NCBI RefSeq assembly: GCF_004402535.1
Contig: NZ_SOEY01000006.1
Location: forward strand, 62,001 to 126,000
DNA from: Cryobacterium glaciale
GTDB taxonomy: Bacteria; Actinomycetota; Actinomycetes; Actinomycetales; Microbacteriaceae
Reading direction: 5' to 3'
DNA length: 64,000 nt
The position numbers and the translations under genes were made by a program. Within the stretch, counting starts at the first letter, position 1. Every line of letters starts with the position of its first letter. The notes beneath the pieces were generated by a model that made no database searches, was not told where the DNA came from, and saw only the letters and a list, made by a program, of their open reading frames with translations. Positions 29,631-37,035 of this stretch are shown here, one piece after another.

Positions 29631-31749
29631 CGGTTCTCCTGTGAGTCGGTGTGGCTGGCAGGTGTCGGTCCCACCAATCCAGAATAATCTCGAACCGTTC
29701 CAGACGGTGCCGTGGGCGACCGGTGCGGCTGAGGTCGTGGTTCTCCCCCGGAAAGATGACCAGTTCCGTCGGAACTCCGCCGCGTTTGAGCGCCGCGTAA
29801 TATCGTTCCCCCTGCGCGAGCGGGCATCGGAGGTCTTGTGCTGAGTGCAGCACCAAGGTCGGGGTGACCACGTGGCCGACCTGGAACTGTGGACTCTGGG
29901 ACCGCAACAGTTCGGCATCCGTTCCCGCATATTCGTCGCCGAAGAAGTCACCGATATCACTGGTACCGACGAACGCTTCGGGATCGAGAAAGCCGCGTTC
30001 CACGATGGCCGCGGCAAATCGATGGTCGTGGGCGATCGTCCAGGCGGTCAGATAGCCGCCGTAGGACCCGCCCATGATGCCGACCCGGTCAGGATCGAGA
30101 ACGGGCTCGGCCCGCAGGGCGCCATCGAGGAAATCCAGGACATCGGCCAGGTCGAGGGTGCCCAGACATTGCCGAATGGCGCGCCCGTGGGCTTCACCGT
30201 AACCGGATGAACCGCGCGGGTTGCACAGGACAACCGCGTAGCCCGCGTCGACGTAGACCTGGGTCTCATCGAGCAGCGCACCGGTGTACTGTGCGAATGG
30301 GCCGCCGTGAATGGTCAGGAGTACCGGGTGCGGGCCCGGCCCCGGAGGGGCGTGCACCCAGCCGTGCACCGGATAGCCGTCTCGCCCGGTGACGGTGAGC
30401 TCGATGCCGGATACCAGACCGGTTGCTCGTAGCGCAGCGGAGAAATCGGTGAGACGCCGGGGTCCGGCGTCCCGCGGCTCGGCGTCGTTGCGGTCGAGGC
30501 GCACGAAAACGAGGTCACCGGTCGTGCCGGCGGACTGCACGGCGACGACGACGGTGAACTCGCAGGCAGCCACGGCCGTGACCACGGCCGCGCCGCAATC
30601 GACGGCTTCGACCGGTCCCTGACCGTGCACGCGAACCAGCTCGACCCGGCCCCGGGTACCGCGCAGCACGAGCGCCGAGCCATCCGCGAGAGGGGTGATG
30701 CCCCCGGCCGGGTCGAGGTCGAGCCGGTCCTGATCGTTCTGCTCCGGGTCTGTCACGCGGATCGGAGCTGAGTCGTCGAACGGGGTACTGCAGTGGTACA
30801 AAGCAGTCACCCGTCCGACGAAATCTCGGCCGGCCAGGCCCAGGTCGGTCGCGAGAAACCACAGTGACCCGTTCTCGGCGCAGGCCAGCCCGGAGATGCT
30901 CAGGTTTCCCTCCGGCCCCACCACAGTGCGAACGGGAACCACCGTCTCGGCATCCTCGATGTTTTTGAGGTCGAGTTCGATGATTTGGCCGCGCAGGTCA
31001 CAGTCACGCCCGGCATGGCGGGCCGAAATCGTCAGGAGACGGGTCCCATCCGGAGAGAACGCCAACCCGGAATGATCGAAGTCCCCGTCGGTCAATTGGC
31101 GGGCGACAGCGAGTCCGGACGGGACGATGGCGGCAGCGATGAATCCGGCGGCAGCGTCGGTGCCGGACTCGGTGCGCGTCACATCGGCCGCGGAGGGCGC
31201 GGAAGCGGGCGTCGGTTCATCCCAGACGTTGGGAACCGCAGCCAGGAAAACGTGGAGCCGGCGATCGGTGGTGTAGCCGACCCCGTTTGCCTGGTATCGG
31301 AGGGTCAGAACACGGCGGGCCGGCTCGGATTCTGCGGACAGACCGGCCACTGTGCCGTACCGGCCCTGCTCGGGAACCCGGGCCAGGAAGGCGATCCGAT
31401 CGCCGCTTGGATGCCACCGGAAGTCGGTCACGCCGAGCGCGGCGTCGGTCATTGCAACGGGTTCGCCCCCGGCCGCGTCGACAACGTGCAACTGTGCTGC
31501 ACCACCGGCCTGCGCCCGAAGGAATCCGATCAGGCTGCCGTTTGGGGAGAACCGGGGCGCCGAATCGCGGAAGCCGCGAGTCACACGGCGCGGAGCGGGC
31601 TCCCCCAGCAGCGCGACAGTCCAGAGCTGGCCGACGTAGTCATCCGCTGAAAAATCGGCATGGGCCCTCGCAAACACGGCCCGAGAACCGTCGGGATGGA
31701 TCGTCGGGCGCGACAAAGACCCGAGCAGGGGAAGATCGGCGGCCTTCAT
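29593..31749 (-). CDS. S9 family peptidase (acylaminoacyl/prolyl oligopeptidase-like)
   Basis: 718 residues from ATG 31749. Residues 1 to about 450 form a seven-bladed beta-propeller with repeated WD/TolB-like strands. The C-terminal alpha/beta hydrolase has the oxyanion segment LTIHGGPFAQY, the nucleophile GGSYGGYLTAW, the Asp in SAQDLRCPL and the His in PGENHDLSR. It probably trims oligopeptides in the cytoplasm, since no signal peptide is seen. The 3' end runs 38 bases into the uvrA-like gene in another frame. Confidence 0.92.
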   Translation of the reverse strand: MKAADLPLLGSLSRPTIHPDGSRAVFARAHADFSADDYVGQLWTVALLGEPAPRRVTRGFRDSAPRFSPNGSLIGFLRAQAGGAAQLHVVDAAGGEPVAMTDAALGVTDFRWHPSGDRIAFLARVPEQGRYGTVAGLSAESEPARRVLTLRYQANGVGYTTDRRLHVFLAAVPNVWDEPTPASAPSAADVTRTESGTDAAAGFIAAAIVPSGLAVARQLTDGDFDHSGLAFSPDGTRLLTISARHAGRDCDLRGQIIELDLKNIEDAETVVPVRTVVGPEGNLSISGLACAENGSLWFLATDLGLAGRDFVGRVTALYHCSTPFDDSAPIRVTDPEQNDQDRLDLDPAGGITPLADGSALVLRGTRGRVELVRVHGQGPVEAVDCGAAVVTAVAACEFTVVVAVQSAGTTGDLVFVRLDRNDAEPRDAGPRRLTDFSAALRATGLVSGIELTVTGRDGYPVHGWVHAPPGPGPHPVLLTIHGGPFAQYTGALLDETQVYVDAGYAVVLCNPRGSSGYGEAHGRAIRQCLGTLDLADVLDFLDGALRAEPVLDPDRVGIMGGSYGGYLTAWTIAHDHRFAAAIVERGFLDPEAFVGTSDIGDFFGDEYAGTDAELLRSQSPQFQVGHVVTPTLVLHSAQDLRCPLAQGERYYAALKRGGVPTELVIFPGENHDLSRTGRPRHRLERFEIILDWWDRHLPATPTHRRTDEHDLENGHPVR

Positions 31750-31780
31750 CGGCTAATAGACCCGGTACTCGCCGATCACC

Positions 31781-32545
31781 CTACTCGCCGACGAAACCGG
31801 TCGTGTCGCCAACGAGGCGGGTGTTTCCGACCGGAACCGGCTCGACCGCTGCCGAAACGATCTCCCCAGCGAACTCGCTGACGTTGTACAGTCGTCCGGC
31901 CGCTTCCTTGCGGGCGCTGAGGGCTCCCGGGTTGGACCGTTCGAGGAGAGTCGCCGTGATGGTGCCCTCGATCATGTCGCCCGAGACGACGACGAATCCG
32001 ATACCGGAGTCTTTGAGCTGGGGGATGACAGCGCGCAGGGCATCCTCGCCGGCGCGCTTGCTGCGGGCGACCGGCTCGTACTCCGGCATGGTGGGGGTGG
32101 TCTTGATGAAGTGTGCCTGATGGCTCGTGACGTAGACGATTCGCGAGTCGTCGCCGAGCAGCGGGATGGCCTCGTTCAGCAGGTTCACCTGGGCGTCACG
32201 GTTGAGCGTCATGGCATAGTCCTCAGCCATACCGCTTTCCATGCCGCCCGAGGCGTTCATAACGAGAATGTCGAGGCCGCCGAATTCGGACCGGATGGTC
32301 TCGAACATCGCGGCGACCGAAGCCGGATCGGTCAGGTCGGCGCCGACCGTGATGGCTTCTCCCCCGGCGGCGCGAATGGCGTCGGCGAGTTTGTTCGCGC
32401 GCGCCTCCTTGTTTCGGTAGTTGATGACGACGCGTGCTCCGGCTTCGGCGAAATAGCCGACCGTGTCGGCGCCGATACCGCGAGACGAGCCGGTGACGAG
32501 TACACGCTTGCCCTCGAGTGATCCTGCTGCAAGTGGATTGGTCAC
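31781..32545 (-). CDS. SDR family protein with non-canonical active site
   Basis: 254 residues from GTG 32545, chosen because GAGGAG lies five bases upstream; in-frame starts at 32572 and 32608 are longer options. The Rossmann dinucleotide loop LVTGSSRGIGADT and NASGG are as in classical short-chain dehydrogenases. The catalytic Tyr-x-x-x-Lys is altered: the Lys is in VARSKRAGED, but the residue four before it is Val, and the nearest Tyr is seven before. It may reduce by another arrangement or only bind NAD(P). The substrate is unknown. It sits behind the S9 peptidase start by about 30 bases. Confidence 0.85.
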   Translation of the reverse strand: MTNPLAAGSLEGKRVLVTGSSRGIGADTVGYFAEAGARVVINYRNKEARANKLADAIRAAGGEAITVGADLTDPASVAAMFETIRSEFGGLDILVMNASGGMESGMAEDYAMTLNRDAQVNLLNEAIPLLGDDSRIVYVTSHQAHFIKTTPTMPEYEPVARSKRAGEDALRAVIPQLKDSGIGFVVVSGDMIEGTITATLLERSNPGALSARKEAAGRLYNVSEFAGEIVSAAVEPVPVGNTRLVGDTTGFVGE

Positions 32546-32709
32546 GGGTGCTCCTCTAAATTCAGTCATCGATATTCCGTGGCGAAGTGTGACCTGATCG
32601 GCCATCATCTACCGTCCGACCTTATCAACAAGCCTCGGCGACTCCCCCGGCGTGTTGTCCCCGGCACCTGCTAGTTTCGAGGGGAAACGGAATGTGGAAG
32701 GTGTCACCC

Positions 32710-33180
32710 ATGGTCGACCTGACCGACTATCTCTGGATCTTGTGGCTCGTGTTCATTCTGGTGGCCATCACCATCGAACTGTTGAGCCTGGAATTCACAT
32801 TCCTGATGATCTCCATCGGCAGCCTCGGGGGTCTGGCCGCCAACCTGCTCGGCCTGGAATGGTGGCTGCAGATCGTGGTTGCCGCTGGCCTGTCGGTGCT
32901 GCTGCTCCTGACCATCCGGCCCTTTCTGTTGCGAGCCCTGCGCAAGGGCGGCGATCCGGCGCTCAGCAATATCGATGCTCTGATCGGGATGACCGGCCGG
33001 GTCGTCTCGACCGTCACCGAGACCGGCGGGCTGGTCAAACTGGCCAATGGTGAAACCTGGACGGCTCGCCTGCTGATGGCCAGAGCGGGCATCGAGCCTG
33101 GCCATCCGGTCACCGTGCATCTCATCGAGGGCTCAACCGCCGTCGTCATCCCCGCTGAAAGGACCCAGAACAATGCTTGA
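32710..33180 (+). CDS. NfeD family membrane protein
   Basis: 156 residues from ATG 32710 (GGAAGG upstream); ATG 32692 is an alternative. Membrane segments cover residues about 5-25, 27-50 and 55-75, and a C-terminal OB-fold domain (about 85-150) has GMTGRVVSTVTETGGLVKLANGE. NfeD proteins pair with SPFH proteins in membrane microdomains, and the next gene is an SPFH protein overlapping by eight bases. The protease domain of long NfeD forms is absent. Its exact role is unclear. Confidence 0.85.
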   Translation: MVDLTDYLWILWLVFILVAITIELLSLEFTFLMISIGSLGGLAANLLGLEWWLQIVVAAGLSVLLLLTIRPFLLRALRKGGDPALSNIDALIGMTGRVVSTVTETGGLVKLANGETWTARLLMARAGIEPGHPVTVHLIEGSTAVVIPAERTQNNA

Positions 33181-34138
33181 CCCAGCAGCCTTCATCGGGC
33201 AGATCTTCGTGATCGCCCTGCTCGCCGTATTGGCCGTGTTTGTCATCGTCATCCTCGTGCGCGCCATTCGCATCATCCCGCAAGGCAACGCCGGTGTGGT
33301 GGAACGCCTCGGCAAGTACCACAAGACCCTGCTCCCCGGCCTCAACCTGCTCGTGCCGTTCGTCGACCGGGTGCGGCCGCTCCTGGACATTCGTGAGCAG
33401 GTCGTTTCCTTCCCCCCGCAGCCAGTGATCACCGAGGACAACCTCGTCGTCTCCATCGACACCGTGGTCTATTTTCAAGTGACGGATGCCCGCGCCGCCA
33501 CCTACGAGATCAATAATTATCTCGGTGCGGTCGAACAGCTCACCACGACGACCCTCCGCAACGTGGTCGGCGGCCTGAACCTCGAGGAGGCGCTGACCAG
33601 CCGCGACAACATCAACAGCCAATTGCGCATCGTCCTCGACGAAGCCACCGGCAAATGGGGCATTCGCGTGGGCAGAGTCGAGCTCAAGGCCATCGAACCA
33701 CCCCACTCCATCCAGGATTCGATGGAAAAGCAGATGCGGGCCGAACGTGACCGTCGCGCGCTCATCCTCACTGCTGAGGGCACCAAGCAATCAGCCATCC
33801 TCACCGCTGAGGGAGCACGCCAGGCGGCGATCCTCGAAGCCGAGGGTGATGCCAAAGCGGCCGTTCTGCGCGCGCAGGGCGAGGCCGAAGCCATCACCAC
33901 GGTGTTCAAAGCCATTCACGACGGAGATCCCGACCCGAAGCTCCTCGCCTACCAGTACCTGCTCACGCTGCCCAAACTTGCCGAGGGCAGCGCCAACAAG
34001 CTCTGGATCGTGCCGAGTGAATTAACCGAAGCGATGAAGGGCATCGGCAGTGCGTTCGGTGCGAATGCGGCCCAGTCCCCCGGGGCTGCGCCGTCCGGCG
34101 CGGCCGCACCGGCAGCATCCGCTTCACCCCAGGTCTAG
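33173..34138 (+). CDS. SPFH/Band 7 (stomatin/paraslipin-like) protein
   Basis: 321 residues; ATG 33173 lies within the end of nfeD. An N-terminal membrane helix (about 8-30) is followed by the PHB domain: VERLGKYHKTLLPGLNLLVPF through the GGLNLEEALTSRD segment. A long coiled coil is rich in Ala/Glu/Lys repeats (about 185-240), and the tail is Ala/Pro-rich. Members scaffold membrane microdomains and regulate membrane proteases. Together with NfeD it forms a conserved two-gene unit; the next gene begins immediately after its stop. Confidence 0.92.
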   Translation: MLDPAAFIGQIFVIALLAVLAVFVIVILVRAIRIIPQGNAGVVERLGKYHKTLLPGLNLLVPFVDRVRPLLDIREQVVSFPPQPVITEDNLVVSIDTVVYFQVTDARAATYEINNYLGAVEQLTTTTLRNVVGGLNLEEALTSRDNINSQLRIVLDEATGKWGIRVGRVELKAIEPPHSIQDSMEKQMRAERDRRALILTAEGTKQSAILTAEGARQAAILEAEGDAKAAVLRAQGEAEAITTVFKAIHDGDPDPKLLAYQYLLTLPKLAEGSANKLWIVPSELTEAMKGIGSAFGANAAQSPGAAPSGAAAPAASASPQV

Positions 34139-34906
34139 GTGGTGGTCGACAGCGCACCGTCGGAGTTCTTGACCGCACCGTCGCCCCGGGTATTCGCCCA
34201 CCGCGGCCTGGCGCAGGAAGCGCCGGAAAATACCCTGCTCGCCTTCGTAAAGGCCCTCGCCGGCGGGGCGACCCACCTCGAGACCGATGTTCAGGTGTCC
34301 CTTGACGGTGTGGCGGTCATCAGCCACGATCCCGATCTGGCGACCCTGGGGCGGGACGTGCGCATTGACCAGCTCACCATGGCCGAGTTGAGACACATCG
34401 ATCTGGGCTACGGGCAGGGTTTCACGTCCCTGGCGGATGCGCTCGAGGCGTTTCCGACAGCATTGTTCAATATCGATATCAAGACGGATGCCGCCGCCGA
34501 ACCGACCGCCCGGGCGATCAGGGACCAGCGAGCCACCGCTCGGGTCCTCGTGACCTCGTTCAACGAACGACGCCGCCGACACGTGGTCAGTCTGCTGCCC
34601 GGTGTGGTCTCATCGGCTTCCGCGCCGCTCGTGGCCCGGGCCGTGGCGGCGGCGAACCTGGGGCTTACCACCCTGGTCCGCCGCGCCCTCGAGGGTTGTG
34701 TCGCCGTGCAGGTTCCCGAACGAGCCGGCGCTCTTCGAATCGTCACGCCCCGGTTCGTGGCGATGATGCACAGAGCAAGCGTTGAGGTGCACGTGTGGAT
34801 TATCAACGACCCCCTCGACATGATTCGACTCCTCGACCTCGGTGTCGATGGACTGGTCACTGACCGCACGGATCTTGCTGTGAACGCCATTACTCGCCGA
34901 ACCTGA
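34139..34906 (+). CDS. Glycerophosphodiester phosphodiesterase
   Basis: 255 residues from GTG 34139, directly after the SPFH stop (GTG 34142 is also possible). It splits glycerophosphodiesters to glycerol 3-phosphate and an alcohol. Catalytic and metal residues are visible in FAHRGLAQEAPENTL, HLETDVQVSLDGV and ISHDPDL; the C-terminal VHVWIINDP and DGLVTDRTD are typical. No signal peptide is seen. It is co-transcribed with nfeD and the SPFH gene. Confidence 0.92.
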   Translation: MVVDSAPSEFLTAPSPRVFAHRGLAQEAPENTLLAFVKALAGGATHLETDVQVSLDGVAVISHDPDLATLGRDVRIDQLTMAELRHIDLGYGQGFTSLADALEAFPTALFNIDIKTDAAAEPTARAIRDQRATARVLVTSFNERRRRHVVSLLPGVVSSASAPLVARAVAAANLGLTTLVRRALEGCVAVQVPERAGALRIVTPRFVAMMHRASVEVHVWIINDPLDMIRLLDLGVDGLVTDRTDLAVNAITRRT

Positions 34907-35018
34907 GAATTACCTCCCAGAATGGGGGGTCTGGGAAGGTTAATACCCAGCTTGATGGTTTACAACTGTGAAAGCGTCGTGATCGAACCTGTGATTGCGA
35001 GCGAGAGGAGACCACACT

Positions 35019-35387
35019 ATGGCTGACCGCAGTTTGCGTGGCATGAGATTAGGCGCACAAAGCCTACAGAGCGAAGAAGGCGTCACCTTCTCCCCCCGAT
35101 TACCGCACACCTACCGGTGTGAAACGTGTGGGCGGGAGACGGTTATGATTTTTTCGGCCGAAGCCGAGGCTCCGGACGAATGGGAATGCAAGTACTGTGC
35201 ACGGACGGCGACCCGGCTCGTTGACTCCCTGCCGGTGATCGTTGACCACTCGGACGAGAAGATCCCTCGGACCCACTGGGACATGCTGCTGGAACGTCGC
35301 ACCAGGGACGAACTCGAAGAGTTGCTCGAAGAGCGCCTCTCCGTGTTGCGTCTGCGCCGTGGTGGCCAGCAGAAGATCGGCGCCTGA
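35019..35387 (+). CDS. rbpA: RNA polymerase-binding protein RbpA
   Basis: 122 residues from ATG 35019 (GAGAGGAG upstream). RbpA binds the primary sigma factor and RNA polymerase and stabilises the open complex in actinobacteria. The start MADRSLRGMRLGAQSLQSEE matches the family N-terminus, which contacts promoter DNA. The zinc-ribbon core has CETCGRETVMIF and CKYC. The C-terminal helix RTRDELEELLEERLSVLR is the sigma-interaction domain. It is convergent with lnt, as in other actinobacteria. Confidence 0.95.
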   Translation: MADRSLRGMRLGAQSLQSEEGVTFSPRLPHTYRCETCGRETVMIFSAEAEAPDEWECKYCARTATRLVDSLPVIVDHSDEKIPRTHWDMLLERRTRDELEELLEERLSVLRLRRGGQQKIGA

Positions 35388-35406
35388 CCGCCGGTTGCAC
35401 CCCGCA

Positions 35407-35432
35407 CGACTCCGCACCTGGTGGCGGGGTCG
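35407..35432 (+). terminator. Terminator after rbpA
   Basis: A 9-bp stem with one G-U pair lies 20 bases after the rbpA stop, followed by TCGTCGGTTAA. The T-tract is weak, but the place fits. Confidence 0.6.
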
Positions 35433-35501
35433 TCGTCGGTTAATCAGGAAGTTGGCTAGTCAGGCTGTTGGTTCACCAGGCGGTTCGATATCCGGGGTGG
35501 G

Positions 35502-37028
35502 CTAGCGGCGTCGTGGACGCCGAGCGGCACCGATACAGAGCGCCAGACCGGCGAGGCCCAGCCCCGACACGAGCCATTCCACGCCGCGGCCGGCCAGCAT
35601 CGCCGGCGTGACGGCGTCACTGAGCGGCACCGTTTGCACCATGGCGCCCGCCGTGAAGGTCGGCAAGCTGTCCAGCGTCTGTCCGTCGGGAGTGATGATG
35701 GCGCTCGACCCGACGGTGGAGATGTTCACCACCGTGCGTGAAGTTTCCAGCGCGCGCAACCGGGCGATGGCGAGTTGCTGCACGCTCTCGTCGGTGCGGC
35801 CGAAATCGGCGTTGTTGGTCTGCGCGAGGATGATCTGAGCGTTTCCGTCGATCATCTCGCGCACGAGCTGATCGTCGGCGATGTCGAAGCAGATCGCGAT
35901 GCCAGCCAGCACCCCATCGATGTCGAAGATGTTGTCGCGGGTGCCGATGCCGTAGTCGCGGCCGATGAGGTCGATCAGGTCCGGGGCGAATGGTCGCCAG
36001 AAGGCCCGATCCGGCATGTATTCCGCGAACGGTACCGGATGAATCTTGTCGTAGACGTCGACGGCTCCCCGATCGGCCTTCCAGAGCAGCGAGCTGTTGA
36101 AATAGGTGTCTCCGGGCCGGGTGATGGTGCCGGTGATGAGCGGGGCATCCATTTCGGTGCTGATGTAGTCGAGTACCTGCGCCGCGGCTGCCGACCGGGT
36201 GGGGTCGATGTCGCTCGCGTTCTCCGGCCACACGACGAAATCGACCGTCTCGCCGAGCAGCGGCAGGGTGGCTGAGGTGTGGTCCTGCAGAATCTGGCCG
36301 GGGGCATACTCGGCGAACAGCCCGGCATCCGCGTTGCCCTGCACTGCGGCCAGGCGGATCGTTCCGCTCTGGATGGTCGGCCAGGCCGGGATGGCGAGGA
36401 CGAGCGCGACGGCTCCGACGCCAATGCCGGCGCGCAGGGTGCGTGCCAGGTCGGGCTCGCGGCACAGCTGCACGGCGAGGGCGCTCAGCCAGACCACGAT
36501 GAAGCTCAGGCCGGACAGGCCGACCCAGGCGACGAGTGGTCCGAACGGGCTCTCCGACTGCGACAGCGCGACTCGGCCCCAGGCAAAACCACCATAGGGC
36601 CAGACCGCGCTGATGGCTTCACGCGCCGTCCACAGACCGGCGACAATGACAGGCAGGAGACCGAGACGGCCCCAGCTGCTCGGCCAGACTCGCGGACCGT
36701 GCCGCAGCACGACGGCGGTGAAGCCGAGTCCGGCGGCGAAGAACAGGCTCTGCAGCCCGCCGAGCGCAAACCACGGCACGAGACCGAGATACAGGGTGAT
36801 CCAGAAGATGTGGATCAGCCAGAACGACAATCCGGCGACCAGCCCCACGAGCAGCCCGGTGCCCAGGCTGCGTCCGAGCAGGGCCAGGAGCATGAGAGCG
36901 ACGCCCACGGGCGCGAGAAACCACCAGTCGCGATCGGGGAAACCGGCATCGAGAATCGCTCCGGCGCCCGCGGCGACGAGAACGGATGCCCACAACGGCA
37001 GGCTGAACGCACGCTCACTCCCCCCCAT
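35502..37028 (-). CDS. lnt: Apolipoprotein N-acyltransferase
   Basis: 508 residues from ATG 37028. It adds the third fatty acid to lipoproteins; in actinobacteria it is a homolog of the Ppm1 Lnt domain. About seven N-terminal membrane helices precede the nitrilase domain (about 215-460). The catalytic triad is visible as Glu in VVWPENASDID, Lys in YDKIHPVPFAEYMP, and Cys in GIAICFDIADDQL. A last helix ends the protein. No polyprenyl-monophosphomannose synthase domain is fused. It starts seven bases after helY and closes the long - strand operon. Confidence 0.92.
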   Translation of the reverse strand: MGGSERAFSLPLWASVLVAAGAGAILDAGFPDRDWWFLAPVGVALMLLALLGRSLGTGLLVGLVAGLSFWLIHIFWITLYLGLVPWFALGGLQSLFFAAGLGFTAVVLRHGPRVWPSSWGRLGLLPVIVAGLWTAREAISAVWPYGGFAWGRVALSQSESPFGPLVAWVGLSGLSFIVVWLSALAVQLCREPDLARTLRAGIGVGAVALVLAIPAWPTIQSGTIRLAAVQGNADAGLFAEYAPGQILQDHTSATLPLLGETVDFVVWPENASDIDPTRSAAAAQVLDYISTEMDAPLITGTITRPGDTYFNSSLLWKADRGAVDVYDKIHPVPFAEYMPDRAFWRPFAPDLIDLIGRDYGIGTRDNIFDIDGVLAGIAICFDIADDQLVREMIDGNAQIILAQTNNADFGRTDESVQQLAIARLRALETSRTVVNISTVGSSAIITPDGQTLDSLPTFTAGAMVQTVPLSDAVTPAMLAGRGVEWLVSGLGLAGLALCIGAARRPRRR

Positions 37029-37035
37029 GGCCGGT

